Shown: positions 41,808 through 55,524, counted from the stretch's first letter. The stretch is DNA of 64,000 nucleotides from Phragmites australis (GCF_958298935.1 NC_084924.1:26137819-26201818); one strand, 5' to 3'. Notes: generated by a model not told the origin, from the sequence alone. Numbers and translations: made by a program.

Positions 41808-44800
41808 CTCCTCTCAAATAGGCAAATCTTGTAGCATCTAGAGGCTTGGTGAATATATCAGCTAGCTAGTGTTGTGTATCTATGTAGCTCAACTCAGTGT
41901 CTCCCTTCTCATTGTGCTCTCTTAGAAAGTGGAATATCACATCTATGTGTTTGGTTCTGGAGTGTTTAAGTGGGTTGTTGGCTAAGCTTATGGCACTAGT
42001 GTTGTCACACAAAAGTGGCACACTCATGAAATTCAACTAAAATCCCTTAAAGTAGCAATCATCCAAATAAGAACTAGCCAACTTGAATCATAAACTAGGC
42101 GGTGCGAGCAACGGCTAGCAGCAGCTATATATTCAGCTTCAGTAGTAGACTGCAATGCTAGACTGTTTGCGAGAAGACCAACACACAAGAGAAGTACCTA
42201 ATAACTGACAAGTACCAGAAGTACTTTTCTTATCAATTCTACAACCAGCAAAATTCACATCCGAAAATCCTCGAAGAGAAAGTGAAGAGGAAGCAGAAAA
42301 CCAAAGCCCATACTCGAGAGTGTGCTTGAGGTACCTCAAAATGCGTTTCACCGCTTGGCGGTGAGATGTCCTTGGTGAAGCCTAGAAGCGAGCACACAAG
42401 TAGACGGCTAAGTGGATGTTGGGTCTTGTCGCCATCAAGTACAGAAGAAGCCAATCATGCTCTTGTACTCCCGCTGGTCCACCTCCTCACCATCTTCATC
42501 TAAATCAAGCACAATCGAGGTAGCCATCGGTGTTGCCAAGGGCTTCGCATCATTCGTGTTGAACTTCTTTAGCAAATTCTCGGTGTACTTCATCTGGTGG
42601 ATGAATGTACCATGCTTACATTGCTTGATTTCTAGCCCAAGGAAGAAGTTGAGCTTGCCCATCATGGACATTTCAAACTCCCTGCTCGTAGTTTTTGCAA
42701 ACTTGGCCACAAGTGCATGAGAAGAGCCACAAAAAGTATCCACATATATCTGAACAAGTAAGAAATCATTACCTTGCCTGAGAGTGAACAATTTTTTATC
42801 AACTGACCCCATCACATACCCATGCTCTAGCAAGAAGGACCTAAGTCTATCATACCAAGCTCTAGGTGCCTGCTTAAGCCCATACAAAGCCTTTCTAAGC
42901 TTGTAAACTCTATGTGGGTATTTGAGGTGCTCAAAGCCTAGGGGTTGCCTAACATAGTCCGGAATGAAACCATTTAGGAAAGTATTCTTGACATCCATTT
43001 GATACAACTTCAAACCCTTGGATGTCACAAATGCAAGAAGAATCATAATGGATTCCAGCCTAGCTACGGGTGCAAAAGTCTCTCCAAAGTCTATCCCCTC
43101 AACCTGAGTGAAACCCTGAGCCACTAGTCTAGCCTTGTTTCTCACTACAGACTCATCCTCCCCCTGTTTATTTTTGAAAACCCATTTTGTGCCTATAGTG
43201 TGCACATTAGGGGGTGGCTTTACAAGGACCAAAACTTGGTTTCTCTAAAAAATTTCAAGCTCTTCATGCATGGTATTGACCCAACTCGAATCAGATAAAG
43301 CATATCCAATATCATAGGGCTCAAAAGAAGCAACGAATGCAGAATCAGTAAAATGAGCATGAGAAGCATTCTTGGACCTCGTTACCCTCTCATCAAGATC
43401 TCCAATCATCATGTGTGGAGGGTGTTATCGCTGAATGTGTTGAGGGGCCTCATGCCTAGAGGTGAACTCCTCCTCAACCTGTGCTGGTGCAGGCTCGAGA
43501 GTAGCTGAAGTGGAAGTAGAAGCTGCAGGACTCTCTGCTGGAGTAGAAGAAGCAGGTGCCAGCTCAGAAGCAGGTGTGGTCGAGGGAAGTAGTGAATTAT
43601 CCTCGTCCTCACCAAGAGCTGAAAGGTTGTCATGTACAAAGATGCTCTCGCTCATCTCTTGATCATTGCACACTCAAAGACAGAACTAGCATATGGGGTT
43701 GATTCATCAAAAGTCACATCACATGACTCCATGATGGTGTTAGTGTCAAGATTAAAGACCCTGTAAGAATGACCATGAAGATAAAACCCTAAGAAAATAC
43801 CATCAGAAGAACACGACTCAAACTTGTCAAGGTTGCCACACTTTAGGATAAAGCAATGACAACCGAAAACTCTCAAATGTGAAACCTTCGGCTTCCTCCT
43901 AAAGCGCAACTTATAAGAAGTCAAATTTAAGATTAAGCACAAGAAAATCCAATTTGAGATGTAGCATGCTATGCTAATGGCCTCAGCCCAAAACCTTATA
44001 AGAGTCCTATGCTCATGGAGCATCGTCCTAGCCATCTCCACAAAAGTGCGATTCTTCCTCTCAACCACGCCATTCTGCTGAGAACGCGTGTGGCAGAAAA
44101 TTGATGCTCAATGCCATGATCAAGACAGAAAGCATCAAAGAGATAGTTCTTGAACTCGGTGCCATTATCACTATGAATTGCTTTCAATGCACTAGGGAGT
44201 TCCTTGAACAATCTCCAAGCTAAGCTCCAAAAGTGTGAGAACACTTCATCCTTACTCACAAGAAAGAAGACCTAAGAGTAGCGAAAAAAGTCATCAACAA
44301 TGACAAGAACATAACACTTCCTGCTGACCAAACGAACTCGAGAAGTACCAACAGTGTTCATATAGAGAAGTTCTCCCGATCATTCAATCATCACCAGATT
44401 GCCTGGTGGGTGGGAGACAGCAAACATCTTGCCATGCCGACAAGGAGCACAAACAAGATTTTTCTCAAACTTGAGCTTGGGCAATCCTCGGATCAAACCT
44501 AGGGCACTCAAACGTATAAGCAAATAAAAGCTCATGTGCCCTAGTCTCTTATGCCACATCCAAAGCTCAGAAGAAGGTTGAGCAATCAAGCAACGAGAAG
44601 AAACAAGAGACTCAAAAAAAAATCAGCTCCAAAAACTCTCCTAACTCGAGAAATCTTGCAAATCAAAGCGCTAGAAGAATCAAGAACTCGAGAAGTATCG
44701 CGTTTGAAATGCATTTCCAAGTCCTCATCCAACAACTGAGATACGGAGAGAATGTTGTATCCCAGATGCTCCACCAAAGCTACATCATCAAGAGTGAAAC

Positions 44801-45059
44801 TCTCATTCACCCTTACCATACCTTTGGCTTTCACCCTTCCTTTCCGATCATCCCCGAATGTGATGTACTCATGTCGCTTCACGGTAGTGAGGCTGAAGAA
44901 CCATGATGAATCTCCAGTCATGTGGCGCGAACAACCGGAGTCAATGAGCCACTTGTTCTCTAGGACTCCGCTTGTCACATACATATGAGAAGAATAATAG
45001 ATGGATGGCTCAGTACTAGGGTTAGTTAAAAGCCTCTTGGGAATCCAGTAATAGGTCAT
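41808..45059 (-). pseudogene. pol of element B, broken
   Basis: The protease site WLIDSGCSRHMTGD is at about 44930. The zinc region (WMWHKRLGHMS) is at 44380-44589. Integrase is in two frames (43996-44259 with SDNGTEFKN, 43652-44068 with MVERKNRTFVEMA). RT is at 42435-43232 (TKWVFKNKQGEDESVVRNKA and YGLKQAPRAWYDRL), but the catalytic YVDD motif reads QIYVDTFCGS, so one Asp is lost. RNase H is at 41808-42351, with a piece replaced by filler sequence near 42069-42100. It is not functional. Confidence 0.88.
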
Positions 45060-45994
45060 TCGCCCTAAAGTGGTAAAAGCAGGTGCAAGTAAAATAGTTC
45101 TAGTACGCTAAGGGTGAGTACCACGATGAGGAAAATATGGTCCGCCAAACTGCTGAGACTCAGAGCCTCTTACACATGGACCAAAACTATATGAGTCATG
45201 GCAAAATCCATGCTGAGCAACACCTATAGGAAGAGATTGAAAAGCGCTAGGGACTCCTGAGTGGAAGCAAGGAAAAGGCCCATGTACACCAATAGAGGGG
45301 CGGTACATGTCCCAAGTGTCATCAATCCTATGGAGAAAGCAAAACCCAACCAAGTGACACTCTCTCTAGAGTAGGTGCAGTGGTAGTGTCCCTTGAGAAC
45401 TCATTTGCCGGTCACTTGGGGCTCTCTCACAGGTTCTCTCATCTTAGGCTGTAGAGATATCTTAGGTTGTGGTGCTGGTTTCTTCTTTGTGGGTTGAGGA
45501 ATGTGTTTTTTGATGGGTTGTTGTGTGATATTGATTTTGGACTTCTCAACTTCTAGGATAGTAGGTGTGGTGAACACAGTCCTACTCTCCCTACTGTAAG
45601 CCACCCTCTCAAAACCCAACCCAAGAGCCAAACCCACCTTGTCAACACACATCTTGGTCTTGGCCAAGATCAAATTCATTTTCCCTTTACCATCTGAGCA
45701 CTTCTCCACCAGAGAAAGGAGGTACTCATTCTCAGTCAAAAGCTTTTGAACTTGCCCTATAACCCAGCTGAGTTTGTCCAGAAAGATGATGCAGATGGAA
45801 TAATTTGGCTGCACATCCTTAGAACTCCCAGCACTCTCTAATCTATACTCTAGCTCCTTCAGGCGCTTATCTTTCAGTTCAACATTCTTTGCAAGCAAAG
45901 GGAGATTCTTACAAGCACCTAAGAGAGTAGACCTAGACTTCTCCTCAAGGAGCTTCTTCTTGGCACTCTCAAGCCGACTGGCGACTTCAGCATG
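45060..45994 (-). pseudogene. C-terminal gag part of element B
   Basis: The frame 45401-45898 encodes a coiled-coil start (LKDKRLKELEYRLE) and a basic P/K/Q-rich tail (QPTKKKPAPQPK). It continues the gag half at 61335-62679 across element C. 45060-45400 links to pol with stops. Confidence 0.7.
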
Positions 45995-46967
45995 TGTAGC
46001 ATCTAGGCCCCTAGGTAAGTGTTAAGTGTTTCGGTGATTAATGACAACCATATCATTGTGACTAATGCGTATGTTTTGAAGGAATTAAATTTTTTTAATT
46101 CACAATGATTGGGTTGTTTTTCTTGGTCCCTCATGGAATTCTATTGGTCGATCAAAGGACTTTTGCGTCAAGATTAAGGATCTTCTAGCTCTAAGTGTCA
46201 CAAGGTTATGAAGGACACTTGGAGTAGTTATAGGTCTTCTTTTATCTTTTTACCGTACTATAAAGAATGGCTAAGTGTTGTAGCTTGACCTAGTTGAGTC
46301 TAGACATAGTTGGATGCACACTTGCGAAAATCTAGCACTAGGTAGCTCAAAGAAATCCATGGGTGAGAAGTTGAGATGTTAGAACTCAAAGTCGATTGAA
46401 CTGGACAAGTTTCAGGAAGTTTGTTCCGGTGTAACAAGGTTTTTTACTCACCAGACTATTTGTGTCTTCTGGGAAGACTTCAACTGAACTCAACGGATTG
46501 TCCGGTGATGGAAGGAGCTATACACCGGAGCATTTAACAGAAGAATCATTTTTCAGAGAAATGTGAAGTTATATGCGCCGGATTATCCGGTGATCTGAAG
46601 GGTTCATACACCGGACCATTTAACAGAAGCTTGGTATTTTTGGAGAAAACCAGAGTTGAACTAACCGGATTGTCTGATGACTTAAAGGAGTCATCACCGG
46701 ACCATTTATCAGAAGCTTCGTATTTTTGAGGAAATAGAGTATAACTCACCGGACTATCCAATGATGCTATATGGAAGAACACCAGAGTATTTTGCAGCGG
46801 CTATTGACAACTGTCAAATCAGCAGGTGGATAAAGTTAATGCACCGGATTATCCGATGTTAACAGAGACGTATGCACCAGACCATCCGATGTTCACAGAA
46901 AAAGTGAGTGGTTGGGCAACGGCTAGATTTGGACCTCTAGCCCCTCTAGGGCCATTAGATCCTTTCA
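45995..46967 (+). repeat. 5' LTR of element C (973 bp) with the promoter region deleted
   Basis: Compared with the right LTR, sequence from the TATA box to near the LTR end is missing (junction near 46941). The U3 part with palindromes (about 46420-46890) stays. It also holds about 50 bp near 46175-46220 that the right LTR lacks. Confidence 0.92.
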
Positions 46968-46969
46968 AT

Positions 46970-46981
46970 TGTTATCAGAGC
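46970..46981 (+). promoter_or_regulatory. Primer binding site of element C
   Basis: TGTTATCAGAGC has one change from the initiator tRNA-Met complement TGGTATCAGAGC and lies two bases inside the LTR. Confidence 0.85.
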
Positions 46982-47015
46982 CTCGTGTTCTTGTTAGGCT
47001 TTAAATCCTAGAGCA

Positions 47016-49224
47016 ATGGCCCCGGGGAATGGAAGTAGCGTGCCAAGGTTTGATGGAAAGAACTTCGCATATTGGAAAGTTCGTATGGCGAGCTATCTTG
47101 AGGTCATTTCCCCCAAGTTTGGCTAGCCGCTTCCATTGGGTTTGATCACCCTTTTACCGACCAACAAGTTAGATGGAATGCTAAGGCTAAGAATGTTATT
47201 TTTTGAGGGAATTATTGAAGAAGTTTTCTCTAGAATTTGTAGCAAGGAATATGCCAATGAGATATGGACCGCTCTTTGTGAAATTCATGAGGGATCTAGA
47301 AAAATTCATGAGGAAAGATATCATGTGCTCATGAATGCTCTCAATCAATTCAAGGTGCTTCCAAATGAATTATGCAATGATATGTATTCTCGCATTAACA
47401 TGCTTGTAGAAAAAATTAACTCTCTTGAACTAACTCAATTATCTCAAGGAGACATTATTCGTAGGATCTTGATGGTGCTTCCAAAGCCGCAATACAACAT
47501 TATCATCTCTCTTCTTCATGAAAGAGAAATCAATGACATGACCAACACAGACGCCGTTGGAAAAATATGTGCTCATGAGATATTCTTATTTGGAGATCAT
47601 GAGTCTTCATCCAAGAAAAATTTTGCACTCAAGGCAAAGATGGTTGACAAGAAGAAGAAGACGAAGAAGAAGATAAAGCTCCCATCATCAATAGTGATGG
47701 ACCCAAAGGATAGTCCAGGTGGACCTGGGAGTACCCTAAGATCTGGCCCAATTTTGATTCAGTATGTGTCCTAGCCCACGATTCATCTAAAGAAAAATGA
47801 AAAAAAAGGAAAAGTCTAATCTGATGCCTACCTAACGTTGTGGCACTGGGTCCGCCACTGGACTTCATCAAGCGAAAGCGATGAAGAAGATAGTGATGAT
47901 GATGCTCCGACATCGAGCTTGCTTTTCCCATGAGAAGAACTACAAGGATGATATCAAAATTTCAAAAGAAGGGCTACAACTATGATCCCAAGAGGAACAA
48001 ATTTTGCACAAAAAAATTTGATAAATTTGGTGGAGAAGACAAGAAGAGGTGCTACAATTGTGGTGAACTTGACCACATGTCATATGATTGACCTTAACCC
48101 AACAAAAAGAAATATGAACAAGGGCAAGAAGATTGAAGCAAATGGAGATGAGGACAAGCAAAAGAAGAAGAGCCAAGATAAGTATGCAAGGAAGAAGCTC
48201 TTCAACAAGAAGGGTGGAGGACGCAAGGCCTATATTGTTGGTGAATGGGTCTCCGGTAAAAGCTCAAGTGATGATGAAAGCAACAACCTCACGGGCCTTG
48301 CAATCACTAATGATGATGATGCACCCCTACCTCCACCACCTATGTGCCTCATGGCAAAAGGTAACAACAAGGTGAGTAGTGATGAAGATGATAGTAGTGA
48401 TGATGACGATGGTCTTTCTCTTAGTGATTTATCTAAGCTCTTCAATGATTATGCTACTATCATCAAGAAACAAAAAGCTAAAATCAAGTCTCTTGAAAAT
48501 ACTAATGCCATGCTTAGTTCTAGTCACAATAAGTTGCTTGCTAAATACAATGATGTGCGTAAGAAAAATGATGAAGTGGTTGCATCTAGTAAGTCTCTTG
48601 AGGCTAGTAATAAAAAGCTAAAGCTTGAGCATGTTGAATTAAAATGCAAATATCAAGAACTTGAATTTGCTTATAATGCCATTGATTCTTCTCTAAATGA
48701 ATTGTCTACTACTAAAGTAGTTAAGACCAATGCATCTACATCTTGTGATGATCTTCTTGAAATACCTTGCTCATCTTCATGTGATGATGTATCATCTTTA
48801 AAGACTAACCATGCAAGGGAAGTACAAGCATAAAGAAATCCTCATGAAGAATGCTATGTACTATAACAAGAGAGGCATTGGTTGCTTCCCAAACCCGGTG
48901 GAAAAGGTCATCAAGTCACTGGAGATAAACAAGTGCTTTATCAAAGAAGATGGCTCCTACTGTCAACATTGTGAAGTCACCGGTTACCACACAAGGGAGT
49001 GTCCCATTCCTTCCAAACCCCTTCCCATTTTACCATCTAAATACAAGTCTACATTTAATGGTCATCATTTTCTATTGCATAAGCTTAAGAATGGGAAAGT
49101 CATGGCGAAGTTCATTGGAACTCAAGCAAAGGGCAAGCTTTCAAGGCAAATTTGGGTGCCCAAGAATCTTGTGTCTCACATGAAAGGTACCAAACTTAGT
49201 TTGGTACCTAAACAAAAGGCTTGA
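47016..49224 (+). pseudogene. gag of element C, broken
   Basis: The start ATG at 47016 matches that of element A (MAPGNGSSVPRFDGKNFAYW), but a stop and shift follow within about 40 codons. Open parts are 47136-47774, 47982-48833 and 48811-49224. The first knuckle reads CYNCGELDHMSYD and then a stop where the last Cys is due. The second motif CQHCEVTGYHTREC is kept. A hAT-type MITE interrupts the S-rich stretch, and about 60 bp are lost near 48820. Confidence 0.9.
47691..47862. mobile_element. hAT-type MITE (172 bp) in gag of element C
   Basis: The ends ATAGTGATGGACCC and, inverted, TCCAGTGGCGGACCC match. The flanks CATCATCA (47683-47690) and CTTCATCA (47863-47870) form an 8-bp duplication with one mismatch. 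Element A lacks the insert at the same place. Confidence 0.75.
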
Positions 49225-52050
49225 TCTCATGTGTGTAGGTGAACTACAAAGCCAATGGAAAGCATTGGGTGCTTGATAATGGTTGTACACAACATATGAC
49301 CGTCAATGTAAAGATGTTCACCTCTCTAGAAGATGACATGGGCGGACATGATAAAGTCACCTTTGGTGATAACTAAAAAGAAAATGTGGTAGGTTTGGGT
49401 AAGGTGACAATCTCCCATGATCTCTCTATCTCCAATGTACTTTTAGTTGAGTCTCTTAGCTTCAATTTACTTTCTGTAGCTCAGCTATGTGATTTAGGCT
49501 TCACATGCTTATTTAGTGATGTTGATGTTGTCATTACTAGTAAGAAGTATAATGATCTAATCTTTAAAGGATTTAGACATGGACATATATATCTTGTGGA
49601 TTTTTCATCTAATGAAGCTAGCTTGACAACGTGCTTCTTCACCGAGACATCTTTGGGTTGGCTTTGGCATCGACGACTTGCTCATATTGGAATGAGCCAA
49701 CTCAAGAAGGCATTCAAGAATGGAATGGTGGTCGGTTTGAAGGTAGTAATCTTCGAGAAGGACAAATTGTGTAGTGCTTACCAAGCGGGAAAGCGAGTTG
49801 CAAGCTCACATCCTTACAAGGCTATGATGTCTACATCAAGACCCTTGGAGCTACTACACATGGACCTCTTCAGACCAACCACCTACAAAAGTCTTGGTGG
49901 TAATCTCTATTGTTTTGTCATTGTTGATGATTATACAAGATACACTTGGACTTTTTTTCTAGACGACAAAAGCAAGACCGTTGGGATCTTCAAAAAATTC
50001 GCAAAGAGGGCTCAAAATGAGTTTGATGCAACATTAGTGAATATCCGAAGCGATAACGGTACGGAGTTCAAAAATACTTAAGTTGAAGAGTTTTGTGAAG
50101 AAAGAGGCATCAGGCATGAGTTTTCATTAACCTACACTCCTCAAAAAAATGGTGTGGTGGAGAGGAAGAACAAGACACTGATTACACTTGCAAGAGCTAT
50201 GTTGGATGAGTATGGTACACCGGAGAAGTTTTGGGCGGAAGCAATCAATACGTTATGCCATGCGTCAAATAGAGTGTATCTCCACCGACTATTGAAAAAG
50301 ACGCCATACAAGCTTCTTATTGCGAGGAAGCCCAATATCTCCTACTTCCTGGTGTTTGGTTGTAAGTGTTTCATCTTTGAAAAGAGAGAATGCCTAGGGA
50401 AGTTTGAACGTCGTTGTGATATTGGATTTCTTGTTGGTTATGCATCTAACTCCAAAGCATATAGAGTATTCAACAATGCCACCGGTTTTGTTGAAGAAAT
50501 GTGTAATGTGGAGTTTGATGAATCTAATGGCTCCCAAGGAGAAGGTATTGCTTGTGATGATGTAGGTGATGAACCTTTGAGAGAATTGATCAAGAAGATG
50601 GCTATTGGGGATGTTAAGCCTAAGGAGGATGACGAAGACATGCCTACTACTTCCACTCCACATACCTCCTTAGCACCCCAAGTGGATCAAGATGATGAAA
50701 AGGATGAACAACATCTTCCAATACATGATACACACATCTCTCAAGAGGAAACTCAAGCTCAAGCTCAAGACGTTGGACCACCGCAAGACACACCACAAGA
50801 GCCACAAGTGAAGCAAACACACATCTCAAAAGATCACCCAATTGACTTGATCATTGGGAGTCCATCAAAGGGAGTAAGAACACACTCTCAATACGCTTCA
50901 TTTTGTGAGCATTACTCGTTTGTTTCTTGTGTGGAACCCACTCATGTAGAAGAAGCCCTCAAGGATCCAGATTGGATGATGGCAATGCAAGATGAACTTA
51001 ACAACTTCACCCACAACGAAGTTTGGATACTTGAAGAAAGGCCTCAAGACAAGAAGGTCATTGGTACGAAATGGGTATTCCACAAAAAACAAGATGAAAA
51101 CGGTGTGATGATTCAAAACAAGGCAATATTAGTTGCTCAAGGTTTCGCACAAGTGGAATGCTTGGATTTTGGTGAAACATTCACTCTTGTGGCAAGACTA
51201 GAAGCTATATGTATCCTTCTTACATTTACTTCACATCATAACATTAAGCTTTATCAAATGGATGTGAAGAGTGCATTCTTAAATGGCTTCATTAATGAAC
51301 TTGTATATGTTGAACAACCTCCCGGTTTTGAGGACCATAGATATCCTAATCATGTCTATAGGTTGTACAAGGCACTCTACGAACTCAAGCAAGCCCAAGA
51401 GTTTGGTATGAGTGCCTTCGCGACTTCCTAATCAATCAAGGATTCAAGATCGGAATGGTGGACGCCACATTGTTCACAAAGACCATCGACAATGAGCTTT
51501 TCTTTTGTCGAATTTATGTTGATGATATAATCTTTGGTTCAACTAACAAGGAATTTTGCAAGGAATTCAGGGACTTGATGTCAAAAGAGTTCGAGATGTT
51601 AATGATTGGTGAGCTCAACTACTTCCTTGGGTTTCAAATCAAACAATTGAAGTAAGGGACTTTCATCCATCAAGAGAAGTACACAAAAGATATTCTCAAG
51701 AAATTCAAGATGGATGATTGCAAGCCAATCAAGACTCCAATGCCTACAAATGGACATCTCAACTTGGATGAATCGGGTAAATCAATTGACCAAAAGCATT
51801 ACCGTTTTATAATTGAGTCTCTCCTCTACCTTACCGCATCTAGGTCCAATATCATGTTTAGTGTATGCATGTGTGCTCACTTTCAAGCTAATCCTAAAGA
51901 ATCTCATCTTAGCGCCGTAAAAAGAATCTTGAGATATCTTAAACATACACCTAGCATAGGCTTGTGATATCCCAAAGGTGCTAGTTTTCTACTCTTGGGT
52001 TACTCGGATTCGGACTTTACCAGATGTTGTGTGGATCGTAAGTGTACTTC

Positions 52051-55000
52051 TGTGAGGAACCATAATATTCTAATTAATCACCAGGAGGATCATTATTCAT
52101 AATCACAACCTCGATGATTAACCAGAATATCATCCCGGTAGTTCCAGCACGTGTTTTGTGCCCAAGATCGAAACATATACCTTTCCAACATATACATCAC
52201 AACCAAGTTTAAGAAAGAGCAAGTAATTAATATTATATTACAAGTCTTTAACATGCAACCATTTCCAACAATTTACATCAAAAGGGTAACAACATCTACG
52301 CAGCGGAAACATAAACCAATACAACAAAAGAGAGTGGAGCCGCATGCTCTTAGGCTCCACCCCAAAAGCACGACCTCCGAGAGTAGGATAAACTACTCTT
52401 GCCCGTCACCCTGAACGGCAGGCATGAAGTAGCCAAACACCGGCTCTTCCTCACCAGCAGTACCTGAAAACGCAGGCATGAGTACGAAGGTACTCGCAAG
52501 ACTTAAACCATATAGAGCACATATACATAGCTCGACTTTAAATATTATGCATTGAGCCATTAGCAAGGAAAATCCACATGGTTAAGTTAAACATAAGCGG
52601 TAAGTAACCTAGACACATATGTGTGAGTAACTAACTTAACCAACAACAATATAACTCTACCCTGCCATAACCAACTGAATATAAATAACTGGAACCATTA
52701 GAACATATGTGTAACAAAGACCAACCCAACCATCTCCCACATAACCAACCATCAACCACAAACGAGAACTCTACGATCAGTGCGGATGAAACAATCGCAT
52801 GCTCATGACCGAGATCGTGGCATTTTGAAATAATTTTACACCCTACAGGGGGATACTCCTTTACCCACACGACACGAGGACCATGCGGCTTGTGCCACCT
52901 GCTAAAGTGTGTACAAGGGGGTACTCGTGACAACCTTTCCCAATAAGCCCCAACCATTTGGATCGTGCATCACTCAGCGCGAAAGTACTAGAACTACTCC
53001 TGGAGCAAACTAGCACCTCTTACAAGCTCGCCCACTCACACCGTCGATGTTCAGGCCCAAATGATCACAGCTACAGAGGTATTCGGCTTGCCTTACCATT
53101 AGATCGGCATGTGGTGAGTAAGGTAAGTGCTAAAGCCAACGGCACTGACAGACAGCCTTAAACGATGCAAGCGGTCTACGGTGTCCAGGTTCCTCTCCCG
53201 GACTGTCCCCAGGACTTTCCTCCGGAGCAGAAAACACCCCTAACATCGCCCACATCTCGCCTCATACTCACCACTCATCCAACCATCTCAACATCATTAA
53301 GCATTTGTATCCATAAGTGAGCCATATGCTCACGAACAACGGATGCGTCGTCGTTCGACTTCTACCGTTGACCTATGCATTACTAAGCATGTCGAAAGAC
53401 TCTTAGACATCGACCAAGCTACCAATGCTACAAGGATATGGATATGCAATTAAACATAGGTTCTACCCCACCAACCCGACACTGACTTACTAACCATGCA
53501 AACATACATAAGGCATAGCTTATCAATTTTTAGACTTTATTCAATTGAACAAAAGGGTGCAATATGCTTAGTTGCTTGTCTTGCTGCTCTTGGGCTTGCC
53601 TGACACTCCCCGCACAGAATTCACAGAAATACAGGAGCTTGCTACCACCTTCGCTCACACCCACGTCACGCTTTGGTTCTTCGTTCACTAAATAAGAATG
53701 CATGCAATGATGAGTATGAATCAAGTGCAAATATGTATGCCACAAAAATGCATATGATGAAATGCCATAAAAATTATTCCTTATAATGCATTAAAACATT
53801 TTTACTAGATAGAACAAGTCACAAGAAGACTAGCAAAATTGGTTTTACCCATTTTGGGCTTGCGATGAATTAACGGTGAATTAATGAATCTTTAACCTAA
53901 TTAATTAATCTCAGAAAATTAATTACTTATTTAATGTCTGTGGACATTTTTAATAGGTATATTAGGTTATTGTAAAAAAAAAAATTGGTTTCATAATTTT
54001 TGGAGCTACAGAGAATTTATTATGAATTTTACAAGTTTCAGCCAATAGTAAACTGTGCTGAAAATGGTTCTGTCTGAGTGACCGCGGTCAGACCGCCAGC
54101 AGGGGTGGTCAGACCGCCGGGGGTCATGGTCAAACCACTGGAAATCACGGTCAGACCACCAGCGAACAGAGAGGTTTGGGTTCTGACGGTCAGACCGGCC
54201 CAAGGGGCGGTCAGACTCCTGGAACGGTGGTCAGACCGCCAAGAAACACGGTGAGACCACTGTATGCGGCCGGGGGAACTTGGTGAGCTCGCCGGTGACC
54301 ATTCCAGCGATTTTGGGGCTTTTGAGGTGTGGATTTGGACATAGAGCATCATCTTGACCTCCTCTACCGCATAGGACCACACGCATAAGCCAAAATCGAC
54401 CAAAACTTGGCTATTGCTACCAAAACATCAAGAACTCATGAACTTCAACCCTAGCTCCAAATTCTTAGATTTTGACCAACCAAATCATGCATTCATACCA
54501 TGGGAGCCTAGGAGACTCACCCAATATGCTTTGCCGAGCTTGAGGACCGGCGGTTGGAGGAAATGGAGGTAAAAGCTCGGGAGACGAAGAAACTTGATGT
54601 TCCTCACGTTTCAATCCTAAACACCAAAAGACATCAAATCCAGCCCAAATTCTTTGGAAAAGAGCAAACAAATTGGAGGGATAGGAAGCTTATGAGCTAA
54701 GGATCGCGTGGGTACCACATGCATACCTCAAATCCTTCTCCTGAGGTTGGATTTTGGGAGAAAGGGAGAGAGAGCTTGAGAGGGAAGGGAGAGGGAGCTA
54801 CTCCTTTGCTTGGCCGGTTGAGCATGGGAGAGACACGGGTGAGGGAGCAGGTGGGTGGGGCTGCTGCCTAGGAGGGAGAGAGAGAGAGGTGGTTGGCCCA
54901 CCGAGTGGAGCCCATGTCCTAGAGAAAGGAGTCCACCTTAACTACGAATTCTATTCTTTTCTCTCCCAAATTTCTTTCTCTTATCCAATTGACTCAGAAC

Positions 55001-55103
55001 GAAGTACTCTAGTGTGTCAAAATATTTGCCTTCGAATTTAATTATGACGCTAATGAAACATGATTAAGCTTAATCACACGATTACGGAATTTGGGACGTG
55101 ACA
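52051..55103 (-). mobile_element. Solo LTR of a Ty3/gypsy element (3053 bp) in pol of element C
   Basis: On the minus strand it starts TGTCACGTCCC and ends CCTCACA. The flanks are ACTTC (52046-52050) and ACTTT (55104-55108), a 5-bp duplication with one change. No internal gypsy genes are present, so the element was reduced by LTR-LTR recombination. The start motif and length suggest a chromovirus of Tekay type, which is an inference. The sequence of RNase H resumes directly after it. Confidence 0.85.
54078..54250. repeat. Array of GGTCAGACCGCC palindromes in the solo LTR
   Basis: About eight degenerate copies of the near-palindrome GCGGTCAGACCGCC occur in about 170 bp, placed like the Sirevirus palindromes in the upstream part of an LTR, but with a different core. 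Confidence 0.75.
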
Positions 55104-55524
55104 ACTTTGGGTGGGTGCCACTTGCTAGGGTGGTCCCTTGTTTCTTGGTCTTCTAAGAAGAAAAATTCCGTAGCTTTGTCTACTAGGGAAGATGAATATA
55201 TACCCGCTAGAGCATGTTGTGCTCAAATCCTTTATATGAAGTAAACCTTGTTAGACTTTGGTGTTAATCTAGAGAAGATTCCACTCCTTTGTGACAACGA
55301 GAGTGCCGTAAAAATTGCAAATAATCCGGTTCAACACTCTCGCACAAAGCACATTGATATTCCCATCATTCCTTAGAGATCATGTGGCTAAAAATGATAT
55401 ATCTCTTACTGGTGTAAGGTCGGAAGATCAATTAGCGGATATCTTCACAAAATCTCTAGATGAAGCCACTTTTAGTAGGTTGAGAAGTGATCTAAACGTT
55501 ATAGATGCTTCAAATATCATGTGA

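Larger units (their letters stand above)
49240..55524 (+). pseudogene. pol of element C, broken and split by a solo LTR
   Basis: Protease (HWVLDNGCTQHMTV, with the catalytic Ser-Gly context changed to Asn-Gly) lies near 49270. The zinc region and integrase core are at 49386-50081 (RSDNGTEFKN) and 50154-51431. RT runs through 51060-51655 with a 1-bp loss near 51390 and the intact motif YVDDIIFGS near 51515. RNase H begins at about 51980, is cut at 52050 by the solo LTR, resumes at 55104 and ends at 55524 (SEDQLADIFTKSLDEATFSR). Five or more stops are visible. Confidence 0.9.

Noticed and set aside
54754..55041. Plus-strand frame within the solo LTR
   Set aside because: Purine-rich low-complexity sequence in an LTR. 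No motif.
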